NCBI GenBank assembly: GCA_029052265.1
Contig: JAIDJJ010000319.1
Coordinates: 1-7,349, forward strand
DNA length: 7,349 nucleotides
From: Muribaculaceae bacterium
Lineage (GTDB): Bacteria; Bacteroidota; Bacteroidia; Bacteroidales; Muribaculaceae
Reading direction: 5' to 3'
Shown here: in pieces, positions 1 to 6,087 of the stretch
How the letters are laid out: each line of letters starts with the position of its first letter
Position numbering within the stretch: position 1 is the first letter of the stretch
The notes under the pieces: model-generated
What the model was told of the DNA's origin: nothing
Seen by the model: only the letters and a program-made list of their open reading frames with translations
The model's database searches: none
Position numbers and translations under genes: made by a program

Positions 1-772
1 GAAGACGCGAAGCCTTGATAGCCTCGTTGTCCGGTATCGGGATCACAACATCCACCACATCAGGATTATAATTTTTCGGAACAAATCCCGCTCCGATACC
101 CTGAATCTTATGCGGACCGGGATTCCCGCCCGACAGCACAGGGGAGGTGGCAGGCTCCACACCGACAGTCTTCACATCAGGATTATGTCGCTTCAAAGTC
201 TCGGAGGTGCCGCTCAAAGTGCCACCGGTGCCGACTCCAGCTACAAAAATATCAACCTTTCCGTCGGTGTCTTTCCATATCTCCTCGCCGGTGGTACGCC
301 TGTGGGCGTCGGGATTTGCAGGATTTTCAAACTGCTGAAGTATAACGGAACCCGGATTCTCTTCCTGCAGCTCTTTGGCTTTCCTTATCGCACCTTTCAT
401 ACCCTCACTTCCCGGAGTGAGCACAAGAGTGGCACCGAGAGCCTTGAGAAGATTCTGCCGCTCCACGCTCATCGTTTCCGGCATGGTAAGTATCAGTCTG
501 TATCCTTTTACCGACGATACCCAGGCAAGCCCGATTCCGGTGTTGCCGCTGGTCGGCTCAATAATGACAGACCCGGGCTTTAGTTCTCCCGATTTCTCCG
601 CAGCCTCGATCATGGCGAGCGCGATACGGTCTTTCACGCTACCACCGGGATTGAAATATTCCAGCTTCACTATCACTCTTGCACCAAGAGATTCCGACTT
701 TTCTATGTTCTTCACTTCAAGAAGCGGGGTAGCTCCGACGAGCTCGGTAAGATTGTTGTAAATTCTTGCCAT
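1..772 (-). CDS. cysK: Cysteine synthase A (O-acetylserine sulfhydrylase), C-terminus cut by the window edge
   Basis: This PLP enzyme replaces the acetate of O-acetyl-L-serine with sulfide to give L-cysteine in the cytoplasm. Starting at the ATG at 772-770 (protein begins MARIYNNLTELVGATPLLEV), 257 residues are visible without a stop; the family is usually about 305-320 residues, so roughly the last fifth lies outside. Seen directly: the PLP-lysine motif NPGGSVKDR with Lys47, the substrate loop TSGNTG at 74-79, and the PLP-phosphate loop GTGGT at 181-185. The Met-Ala-Arg-Ile start with the TELVGATPLLEV block is where family members normally begin. It lies downstream of cysE on the same strand, 177 bp away, and has its own promoter (814-844) with a cluster of putative operator half-sites. 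CysM or a cystathionine beta-synthase-like paralogue is possible but less likely given the motifs and the neighbouring cysE. Confidence 0.96.
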   Translation of the reverse strand, partial: MARIYNNLTELVGATPLLEVKNIEKSESLGARVIVKLEYFNPGGSVKDRIALAMIEAAEKSGELKPGSVIIEPTSGNTGIGLAWVSSVKGYRLILTMPETMSVERQNLLKALGATLVLTPGSEGMKGAIRKAKELQEENPGSVILQQFENPANPDAHRRTTGEEIWKDTDGKVDIFVAGVGTGGTLSGTSETLKRHNPDVKTVGVEPATSPVLSGGNPGPHKIQGIGAGFVPKNYNPDVVDVVIPIPDNEAIKASRL

Positions 773-813
773 AATCCTGTTTTTTATTTAGTTTCTGATT
801 TATTTTGATGCTG

Positions 814-844
814 CAAAATTACACACGCATTACCGCACCACAAA
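814..844 (-). promoter_or_regulatory. cysK promoter, Bacteroidota type
   Basis: Read on the minus strand, TTTG (844-841) is followed after exactly 19 nt by TAATTTTG (821-814). This matches the Bacteroidota sigma-factor consensus of a -33 TTTG and a -7 TAnnTTTG. Transcription would start near 808, leaving a leader of about 35 nt before the cysK ATG. It implies that cysK can be transcribed independently of cysE. Confidence 0.75.
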
Positions 845-894
845 TACCATTGATGTGGTATATCGCATACCATACCTCTATTTTTTCATACCAT
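844..894. promoter_or_regulatory. Cluster of four ATACCA/TGGTAT half-sites, putative operator for cysK
   Basis: The hexamer ATACCA occurs at 844-849, 867-872 and 888-893, and its reverse complement TGGTAT at 856-861. The first two form an inverted repeat with a 6-nt spacer that overlaps the outer edge of the -33 box. The second and third form a divergent pair with a 5-nt spacer. Centre-to-centre distances are 12, 11 and 21 bp, so all half-sites would lie on about the same face of the helix. Position at and upstream of -33 suggests regulator binding, perhaps an activator. The regulator is unknown; assignment to sulfur control is inferred only from the adjacent gene. Confidence 0.5.
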
Positions 895-931
895 ATCCTT
901 AACCGGACTCATATCCGTTCCACTTTAAACA

Positions 932-947
932 GCTGTCAGACAACAGC
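932..947 (-). terminator. Weak hairpin just after the cysE stop codon
   Basis: On the minus strand, three bases past the cysE TAA, GCTGT and ACAGC can form a 5-bp stem around a 6-nt loop, followed by TGTTT. The stem and T tract are short, so termination would be partial at best. Transcription from cysE into cysK is not excluded. Confidence 0.25.
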
Positions 948-949
948 AT

Positions 950-1858
950 TTAAATCCCGAGACCATCTGTGAATACCGTTGAGACCGCACGCCGCTGAAG
1001 TATACGCGATCCGGGAGGTACGGAATGGGTAAGCCAAATGTTACCTCCTATTATAGAATCGCGTCCAACCGTTATCCTTCCCAATATAGAGGAATTGGAA
1101 TAGATCGTCACATTGTCTTCTATTATAGGGTGACGGGGCACATTGACGGGATGACCGTTGCTGTCGAGTGAAAAATTTTTCGCGCCTAACGTCACACCTT
1201 GATAAAGAGTGACATGATTGCCGATTATGCACGTCTCCCCTATGACCACACCGGTGCCGTGGTCTATGGCAAAATACTCTCCTATTCTCGCGCCGGGATT
1301 TATATCGATACCCGTGACTGAATGAGCCAATTCGGTTATAACTCTGGGAATAACAGGAATGCCGAGACGCAACAAGACATGTGCCGCCCTGTAATGCACC
1401 ATTGCATGCACCACCGGATAACTGAGAATCACCTCGGCAAAGTTGCCTGCCGCAGGATCATTGTTATACATCGCCTCCACATCTGTATAGAGCAACCTCT
1501 TTATTTCCGGCAATTCATCGATAAACCGCAGCACAAGCGATGAAGCCTCATCCGCCACCTCATCCTCACTATAGGTGTTGTCAAAACGAAGCGCACGGCG
1601 CGTCTCCGTGACCAGAAGAGAATAGAGTTTCTCAAGGTTGACCCCTAAATAGCATGAACGTATATTCTCATTATTGCGGCGGCAGTCAAAAAAGTCAGGG
1701 AAGACTATCCCTTTTATAAGGGACACTATCTCCTTCAACACATCAACCGACGGGAAAGATCCCTCTCCACGGGGCACCATCCTCATTTCCTGAGGAGACG
1801 ATTTCGACAATATCCTTACATTTCTCAAAAGCACATCCTCTACCGATATTCTGTCCAT
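950..1858 (-). CDS. cysE: Serine O-acetyltransferase (EpsC/CysE type)
   Basis: It transfers acetyl from acetyl-CoA to L-serine, giving O-acetylserine, the first committed step of cysteine synthesis. The 302-residue product has an alpha-helical N-terminal domain (about 1-175) and a C-terminal left-handed beta-helix built of hexapeptide repeats (about 180-285). Asp185 and His200 (in AIDHGTGVVIGE) have the same 15-residue spacing as the catalytic pair Asp143/His158 of E. coli CysE. Arg242-His243 (PRHP) matches the substrate and cysteine-feedback site. A roughly 12-residue insertion between coils (227-240) is longer than in E. coli. The chain ends Gly-Leu-Gly-Ile; a C-terminal Ile is the residue that enters the CysK active site in the cysteine synthase complex, and cysK is the next gene. 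The start at 1858 gives a normal N-terminus; no Shine-Dalgarno sequence is seen. Confidence 0.95.
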   Translation of the reverse strand: MDRISVEDVLLRNVRILSKSSPQEMRMVPRGEGSFPSVDVLKEIVSLIKGIVFPDFFDCRRNNENIRSCYLGVNLEKLYSLLVTETRRALRFDNTYSEDEVADEASSLVLRFIDELPEIKRLLYTDVEAMYNNDPAAGNFAEVILSYPVVHAMVHYRAAHVLLRLGIPVIPRVITELAHSVTGIDINPGARIGEYFAIDHGTGVVIGETCIIGNHVTLYQGVTLGAKNFSLDSNGHPVNVPRHPIIEDNVTIYSNSSILGRITVGRDSIIGGNIWLTHSVPPGSRILQRRAVSTVFTDGLGI

Positions 1859-2093
1859 TTTTTCATTTTTTTGAGAGATAACAATCCTTAATGACCTTAA
1901 GCAAAGAACTGTTTAAACACTTCGCGAAAGTATGGGTGCGAATCTTTAAAAGCCTCGTATCTCCTGAATTTTATGCAAATTTAAACACATTTTCCCACAA
2001 TCCTGCAAATTTATTCACTATATTTCTCACGTTTTCATTATTTTTGCAAATAAAGTCGTTTAATATTTATCGTAACAATATTTTCTCAGACAG
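1859..2093. promoter_or_regulatory. Divergent intergenic region between cysE and the SDR gene, with candidate promoters
   Basis: This AT-rich 235-bp spacer must hold the promoters for both flanking genes. For cysE (minus strand), TAAATTTG occurs at 1983-1976 and 2013-2006, as part of two TGCAAATTTA repeats 30 bp apart. The first has a TTTG (2009-2006) 22 nt upstream, slightly longer than ideal. A variant TACTTTCG lies at 1932-1925. For the SDR gene (plus strand), TATTTTTG at 2039-2046 matches the -7 box but has no clear -33 partner; it would give a leader of about 40 nt. Which of these is used cannot be decided from the sequence alone. Confidence 0.4.
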
Positions 2094-2945
2094 ATGGCAG
2101 ACAATTATCTTGAGCGGAAGATGGAAGACTTACGCTCCGGACGCTTACAAAACTCAAACCTTCCACCGGCATCCCGGAGTCCCCGCAAAGGGATGCTTCA
2201 GGTGCCGTTTCCATCCAGAAGGGTTCTTGTGACAGGTGGCGCAAACGGTATCGGGCTGGCAACCGTCCGTGCGTTCCTTAAAGCAGTATGCAAGGTGGCG
2301 GTCATCGACATTGACTGTGAAAACGGCGAGAAACTCGCTCATGATGAAGGGGTCAGATTCTATCATACCGACCTATCTGACAAAAATGCGCTTGAAAATG
2401 CACTTGAAAACCTCCTGGCGGCATGGAAAGACCTCGACATCGTGGTCAGCAATGCCGGCATCTCTGTTTTCCAACCGCTTGAAGAGAGCGATACTGACAC
2501 CTTTGACCGGATACTCGACATCAACCTGCGTCCCGCATATATCATAGCGCGCAAATGGGCTCAACATCGGCAGAGATACCCGTTTCCCAATTCTTATGGA
2601 GGAAGGATGATAACAGTGGCGTCCACCCGACACATACAGAGCGAATGCGGTTCCGAAGGTTATTCCGCATCAAAAGGGGGAATCGCTTCCCTGACGCATG
2701 CCTTGATGATGTCTCTCTCAAAATTCGGGATCACCGTAAACTGTATATCCCCCGGATGGATAAATACCGGAGATCCCTCCACAATTACCGAAGCCGACAG
2801 GGCTCAGCATCCGTCGCGCCGCGTCGGGACGCCTGAAGATATTGCCCGCCTCTGCGTTTTCCTTGCTTTGCCTGACAATGATTTCATCAACGGTGCTGAC
2901 ATTCCGGTCGACGGAGGGATGACCCGCAAAATGATATATGTCTGA
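2094..2945 (+). CDS. Short-chain dehydrogenase/reductase with an N-terminal extension
   Basis: This is a classical SDR oxidoreductase of 283 residues on a Rossmann fold, probably cytoplasmic. Seen directly: the nucleotide-binding TGGANGIG at 47-54, Asp72 and Asp74 after the second strand (acidic residues here favour NAD(H) over NADP(H)), NAG at 120-122, and the tetrad Asn144, Ser177, Tyr190 and Lys194 (YSASK). A PGW block follows at 220-222. The substrate is unknown. Residues 1-40 precede the fold; they begin with a charged segment (NYLERKMEDLRSGR) and continue as a Pro/Ser/Arg-rich linker. An internal ATG at 2193 (Met34) would give a conventional SDR length, but the upstream ATG has a well-placed -7 box. 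The gene converges on the amidase gene with 8 bp between stop codons and ends in TGA. Confidence 0.9.
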   Translation: MADNYLERKMEDLRSGRLQNSNLPPASRSPRKGMLQVPFPSRRVLVTGGANGIGLATVRAFLKAVCKVAVIDIDCENGEKLAHDEGVRFYHTDLSDKNALENALENLLAAWKDLDIVVSNAGISVFQPLEESDTDTFDRILDINLRPAYIIARKWAQHRQRYPFPNSYGGRMITVASTRHIQSECGSEGYSASKGGIASLTHALMMSLSKFGITVNCISPGWINTGDPSTITEADRAQHPSRRVGTPEDIARLCVFLALPDNDFINGADIPVDGGMTRKMIYV

Positions 2946-2953
2946 ACCTTTAC

Positions 2954-3655
2954 TTATGAACGGAAAGCCGGAAACAGTTCGGCACGCATGCGCTGGCGGA
3001 GCGCCTTCATAAATCTTGTGTGCTCTTCCGGAGTGACATCCACTTTCGAATGAGCCTTTACCTGAGGATGCTCTTCCTTGAAATTATTTCTGATCTGTTC
3101 GTGGGTCACTATATTTTTCAAAGGGATGTTATAGTGGTGTATAAGGGGTATCACATAATCGATCGCACTCTGTATCTGGTCTTCGGTAAGGGGCTCTTCT
3201 ACTGTATTGCCTTGAAATTCTATCCCTATGGTGAAGTCATTGCATCCGTCCCTTCCGTTCAGTCGCGATTTTCCGGCATGCCAGGTTATCGCCGTCGGAG
3301 GCGCGAGCACATAGCGGGTGCCGTCAGTATCGATAAGAACATGACAACTCACCTTCCCGGCAGGTCTGGTAAGCGTTTTCAGCGCATGTTCAGCATTGTC
3401 GGTGGCGGTGTGATGAAGGATTATGCCTTCCACATCATTAATACCTTCGGTAATATTGGGAGTGGGCACATCCACCTCCCAATATTCCCCTTTCTTTTCG
3501 ATATGTTCCCCTTCTGTGACGGGAGACTTCGGCTTCATGGTGCCGAACCACACGGCAAGTCCGACCGCAAGCACGGCTGCTACAATCAGAAAGATTCCGG
3601 AGATACGTGCACCATCATTATCCCTAAGTTTTTTCCGGGCTGTAATTTCCGTCAT
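2954..3655 (-). CDS. Membrane-anchored N-acetylmuramoyl-L-alanine amidase (Amidase_2/PGRP fold)
   Basis: It probably cleaves the bond between N-acetylmuramic acid and L-alanine in peptidoglycan or its fragments. The 233-residue product has a basic N-terminus, one hydrophobic segment at about 18-38, a linker, and an Amidase_2 domain at about 70-215. Predicted zinc ligands are His81 (ILHHTAT), His185 (VTHEQIR) and Asp206 (KVDVTP), in the order seen in AmpD and T7 lysozyme. Glu146 in IGIEFQGN is the usual active-site acid, and WHAG at 125-128 is also typical. The positively charged N-terminus before the membrane segment suggests that the catalytic domain faces the periplasm. There is no signal peptidase site, so it should remain anchored. 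It lies 71 bp downstream of the fRMsr-LOG gene on the same strand, so co-transcription is possible. No clear promoter was seen in that gap. Confidence 0.88.
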   Translation of the reverse strand: MTEITARKKLRDNDGARISGIFLIVAAVLAVGLAVWFGTMKPKSPVTEGEHIEKKGEYWEVDVPTPNITEGINDVEGIILHHTATDNAEHALKTLTRPAGKVSCHVLIDTDGTRYVLAPPTAITWHAGKSRLNGRDGCNDFTIGIEFQGNTVEEPLTEDQIQSAIDYVIPLIHHYNIPLKNIVTHEQIRNNFKEEHPQVKAHSKVDVTPEEHTRFMKALRQRMRAELFPAFRS

Positions 3656-3726
3656 AATATCTCTTTTTAGAAAAAACGCCCGTCACATCACATTCTCTCT
3701 CGAGAATAACATTAATTAAAATTGTT

Positions 3727-4806
3727 TTAGACCCTTATACGGCATATCCGTTCTCCCCGGCGCGGCGGACAGGTAGTTACTAGATATTCCAGCGCCTCCT
3801 GCGGAGTGGCGACTAGCTGCACCGGAAGTTCCCCTCCCCGCATGAACCCCTCTTCACACATCGCGGAAAACATGGCAATCAAGGGCTCAAAAAAGCCATC
3901 GGTATTGACAAGCACAACCTTTCCGGAGAAAAGACCCAATTGCTTCCACGCCATTATCTCGCAAAGCTCGTCGAGTGTGCCTATCCCTCCCGGAAGAGCG
4001 ACCGCAGCAACCGACATGTCCGCCATTGTCTGTTTCCTCACATGCATCGAAGGTGTGTCGAGACGGTTCGTAAGACCTTCATGCGCCCATCCCCGCTCTA
4101 TCATGAAATGAGGCAATACACCTGTGACCTTTCCCCCGGCAGCCAAAGCCCCGTCGATGGAAGATGCCATCAATCCGCGGTATCCCCCACCGGTGACAAG
4201 GGTGAATCCGGCTTCCGCTATGAGCGTCCCCATCTCTTTTGCCGCTTCAAGATATTTCTCAGGGACATCTGATGAGGATGAACAATAGACCACCACCCCG
4301 TTTTTCACATCGTCCTGAAAGTCACGCGAAATCCTGTCTCCGAAAATAGCCATCACCTTCTCAAGCCATGCTGCATCGACAGCATCAAACGTGCCTGTCG
4401 ATTCACTGTCAATATCCAGTACGCCTGCAACCACCCCGTTTTTATAGAACGGCACGACAATTTCAGACCGTGACGACGAACTGCATGCTATATGCCCCGG
4501 AAAAGAATCCACATCCGGCACCACAAGAGTGCGCGACTCCTTCCATGCCGAACCACACACACCTTTACCATAAGCAATGCGGGTGCAGGCTATCGGTCCC
4601 TGAAACGGACCCAGGACAAGCCTGTCTCCATCCGTTTGATAAAATCCCACCCAAAGGAATCCGAACGTTTCCCTGATGGCAGCCGAAATATTCGCCATAA
4701 GTGCCACAGGATCGGATTCGTATTTCATAAAGGCTTCCAACTGAGGAAGCAACGCCTTATATTTCTCCTCCTTGCTTCCCTCAACCACCCTCAACTCTTC
4801 TGCCAT
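3727..4806 (-). CDS. Fusion of free-methionine-(R)-sulfoxide reductase (GAF) and LOG-family phosphoribohydrolase
   Basis: One uninterrupted 359-residue ORF carries two complete enzymes. Residues about 10-160 are a GAF-type fRMsr (MsrC/YebR family), which reduces free methionine-R-sulfoxide. Cys74 (IACTRI), Cys84 (GVCGSAW) and Cys108 (HIACSSSSRSE) have the same spacing (10 and 24) as the three functional cysteines of the E. coli enzyme, and LDID at 130-133 is conserved. Residues about 168-345 are a LOG/TIGR00730 Rossmann domain with GGGYRGLM (206-213), MHVRK (254-258) and PGGIGTLDE (272-280), including the family's catalytic Arg257 and Glu280. Such enzymes release the base and ribose 5-phosphate from nucleoside 5'-monophosphates. 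The linker is under ten residues, with no Met that could start a separate LOG protein. A short Arg-rich tail (about 346-359) follows. How the two activities relate is unknown. A tRNA-Gln unit and its terminator lie upstream, and the amidase gene downstream. Confidence 0.9.
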   Translation of the reverse strand: MAEELRVVEGSKEEKYKALLPQLEAFMKYESDPVALMANISAAIRETFGFLWVGFYQTDGDRLVLGPFQGPIACTRIAYGKGVCGSAWKESRTLVVPDVDSFPGHIACSSSSRSEIVVPFYKNGVVAGVLDIDSESTGTFDAVDAAWLEKVMAIFGDRISRDFQDDVKNGVVVYCSSSSDVPEKYLEAAKEMGTLIAEAGFTLVTGGGYRGLMASSIDGALAAGGKVTGVLPHFMIERGWAHEGLTNRLDTPSMHVRKQTMADMSVAAVALPGGIGTLDELCEIMAWKQLGLFSGKVVLVNTDGFFEPLIAMFSAMCEEGFMRGGELPVQLVATPQEALEYLVTTCPPRRGERICRIRV

Positions 4807-4814
4807 ATCACATT

Positions 4815-4822
4815 CAAAATTA
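4815..4822 (-). promoter_or_regulatory. Candidate -7 box for the fRMsr-LOG gene
   Basis: On the minus strand, TAATTTTG (4822-4815) matches the Bacteroidota -7 consensus exactly. It ends only 8 nt before the ATG at 4806, so the mRNA would be nearly leaderless. No TTTG is present 19-21 nt upstream; that position falls in the T tract of the tRNA terminator (CTTTTT). It may therefore be a weak promoter or a chance match. Confidence 0.4.
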
Positions 4823-4840
4823 AAAAGAATTTACCGTATA

Positions 4841-4878
4841 AAAAGAGTAAGGAGCCGAGAATCAAGATTCTCGGCTCC
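4841..4878 (-). terminator. Intrinsic terminator of the tRNA-Gln unit
   Basis: Positions 4851-4863 and 4866-4878 are perfectly complementary over 13 bp and GC-rich (GGAGCCGAGAATC arm), with a minimal loop. On the minus strand the stem is followed by TTACTCTTTTT, a T-rich tail. On the plus strand no T tract follows, so it acts in the tRNA direction. It begins 6 nt past the encoded CCA end and separates the tRNA from the fRMsr-LOG gene. Confidence 0.85.
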
Positions 4879-4884
4879 AAAGTC

Positions 4885-4958
4885 TGGTTGTCTTACCAGG
4901 ATTCGAACCTGGACAGGCAGAACCAAAAACTGCAGTGCTACCATTACACCATAAGACA
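4885..4958 (-). tRNA. tRNA-Gln (anticodon UUG), CCA end encoded
   Basis: The minus strand folds as a full cloverleaf of 74 nt including CCA. The acceptor TGTCTTA (4958-4952) pairs with TAAGACA (4895-4889), followed by discriminator A (4888) and CCA (4887-4885). The D arm is GTG/CAC. The anticodon loop is TTTTGGT (4928-4922), with anticodon TTG at 4926-4924. The T arm is CCAGG, TTCGAAT, CCTGG. A weak U1-A72 first pair and a UUG anticodon are both characteristic of glutamine tRNAs. The pair next to the anticodon loop is a U-U mismatch, and position 37 is G rather than the more usual A. Confidence 0.95.
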
Positions 4959-5000
4959 ATCCAAAGACTCCAAACCACTGATGCGGTCTCAAAGTCGGTG

Positions 5001-5032
5001 CAAAGTTAAACATTCTTATTCATTTGCGCAAT
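5001..5032 (-). promoter_or_regulatory. tRNA-Gln promoter
   Basis: On the minus strand, ATTG (5032-5029) is followed after 20 nt by TAACTTTG (5008-5001), an exact -7 box with a good -33 TTG. Transcription would start near 4995, about 37 nt upstream of the mature tRNA 5' end, leaving a short leader to be removed by RNase P. Confidence 0.75.
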
Positions 5033-5400
5033 AGCTAACCATAATTTTTTATTATTACAAAGTAAGTTCAAGATAAGCCTCTCCTCAGAAAAACTGAACC
5101 GAAAGTCAGAAAAAACCGTCACCATTTCCAAATATACCATTGACACACAAGAACTTACCAAATTATTCAGTATAGTATCCACTATCATTATTATCAAAAG
5201 TAAATTTCAGTATTTTTTGTATTCCAGACATTTTTAGCAAATAATCATAAAAAAATCAGGGAATACACCCGAACAAAACGGAATTTATATATATATTTGC
5301 AATCCGGTGAGTCCCGGCAAAATTATCATAGTCCAATCTAACCAACAGAAGTGGGCATGCAGTTGCCATTACATAATATTTTCCAATCAAAGAATTAGAG
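5033..5400. other. AT-rich intergenic region with no supported gene
   Basis: About 370 bp lie between the tRNA promoter and the barrel-like gene. It is visibly more AT-rich than the flanks, and the reading frames that cross it have no recognisable protein features. Small structures seen are an inverted repeat ATAGT/ACTAT around 4 nt (5172-5185) and a second copy of the 10-mer ATACCATTGA at 5134-5143, which also occurs in the cysK operator cluster (844-853). On the plus strand, TATATTTG (5292-5299) is listed separately as a promoter candidate. I see no RNA gene here. Confidence 0.6.
5292..5299 (+). promoter_or_regulatory. Candidate -7 box for the barrel-like gene
   Basis: TATATTTG matches TAnnTTTG exactly and lies about 100 nt before the ATG at 5401. 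No TTTG is present 19-21 nt upstream, and the surroundings are a run of TA repeats that could yield the motif by chance. Confidence 0.35.
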
Positions 5401-6054
5401 ATGCATAGACTTTTGACATTGATTCTATTAATCCCCGTAGCATCATTGATGTATGGGCAGAGCAACAGCGATGAGTATTTCTCCCATAAACATGCTTCAG
5501 TCACAGGAGCACTGACCTCCTCAGAAACATATCAATTGCAGTTCGCATACCATTATATGTTTGGGAAATATTTCGGGATCGGAGGCAGTATCGGATGGTG
5601 GAAGAACTGGTCTGAAGACGGGAAAGCCTCCGGATCAAACTGGGTTATTGATAATGATGACAATAAACCCGGTAATTTTTTCTTGCGACCGTCTGCCATT
5701 CTGAAGAGCCCTGCCATAGATATACGGGAGATCGCGCTTTCGTTGTATGCAGAACCCGGGGTGATGTGCAACATACCTTATCAAAGAGTATGTATAGATA
5801 AAATAACCGGATTAATTGTAACCGATTACGAATATATCAGTACAAATAAAGGACAATGGCTTGCAGTAGATATTCATTTGGGAGTAAATGCGGACATCGG
5901 TCCCTGCGGATTCAGCATCGGCTACATGATGTCGAACCTTGACATATATAGCCAACACCGCCATTTATCATATAATGGGGTTGATTTCTCCAGATTCTAT
6001 CCCAAACACAACTTCATGCAAGGAGCCTATCTAACGCTATCATACAATTTCTAA
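5401..6054 (+). CDS. Small secreted protein, probable outer-membrane beta-barrel
   Basis: The 217-residue product starts with a clear Sec signal peptide: His-Arg, then the hydrophobic core LLTLILLIPVASLM, with likely cleavage after Tyr-Gly near residue 19, leaving an N-terminal Gln. The mature part has many short alternating, aromatic-rich stretches with Gly (for example around 47-64 and 152-175) and ends LTLSYNF, with the C-terminal Phe common in outer-membrane barrels. At about 200 mature residues it could form an 8- or 10-stranded barrel. I do not recognise a specific family, and no function can be assigned. The base composition is more AT-rich than that of cysE, the fusion gene or FKBP. 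A short, apparently broken lipoprotein gene follows 33 bp later on the same strand, so the two may have formed an operon. Confidence 0.75.
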   Translation: MHRLLTLILLIPVASLMYGQSNSDEYFSHKHASVTGALTSSETYQLQFAYHYMFGKYFGIGGSIGWWKNWSEDGKASGSNWVIDNDDNKPGNFFLRPSAILKSPAIDIREIALSLYAEPGVMCNIPYQRVCIDKITGLIVTDYEYISTNKGQWLAVDIHLGVNADIGPCGFSIGYMMSNLDIYSQHRHLSYNGVDFSRFYPKHNFMQGAYLTLSYNF

Positions 6055-6087
6055 AGTAAAAATAAGATTGTTCCCTAAAGACAAATT

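Noticed and set aside
110..761. Plus-strand reading frames of 63 to 157 codons across 110-761
   Set aside because: They are antisense to cysK, which shows full family motifs on the minus strand; these frames have no recognisable protein features.
1989..2000. DnaA-box-like TTTTCCCACAA and nearby AT-rich DNA as a replication origin
   Set aside because: Only one imperfect box is present, with no cluster and no dnaA, dnaN or other origin-associated gene nearby.
1891..2232. A 113-codon plus-strand reading frame in the cysE-SDR spacer
   Set aside because: It covers AT-rich promoter DNA and overlaps the SDR gene in another frame; its hydrophobic stretches reflect base composition, and no family is recognisable.
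3020..3670. A 216-codon plus-strand reading frame opposite the amidase gene
   Set aside because: The minus-strand frame has a clear Amidase_2 zinc site and membrane anchor; the plus-strand frame is its shadow.
3692..3707. ATTCTC/GAGAAT hairpin between the fusion gene and the amidase gene as a terminator
   Set aside because: The stem is only 6 bp and AT-containing, and no T tract follows it on the minus strand.
4885..5400. tRNA-Gln as the integration site of a mobile element covering the AT-rich region
   Set aside because: Elements usually insert at the tRNA 3' end, which here faces the fusion gene and is followed by the native terminator; no integrase or repeat of the tRNA 3' end was found.
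5256..5504. An 82-codon minus-strand reading frame overlapping the start of the barrel-like gene
   Set aside because: It covers the signal peptide of a better supported gene in antisense and shows no domain or export signal.
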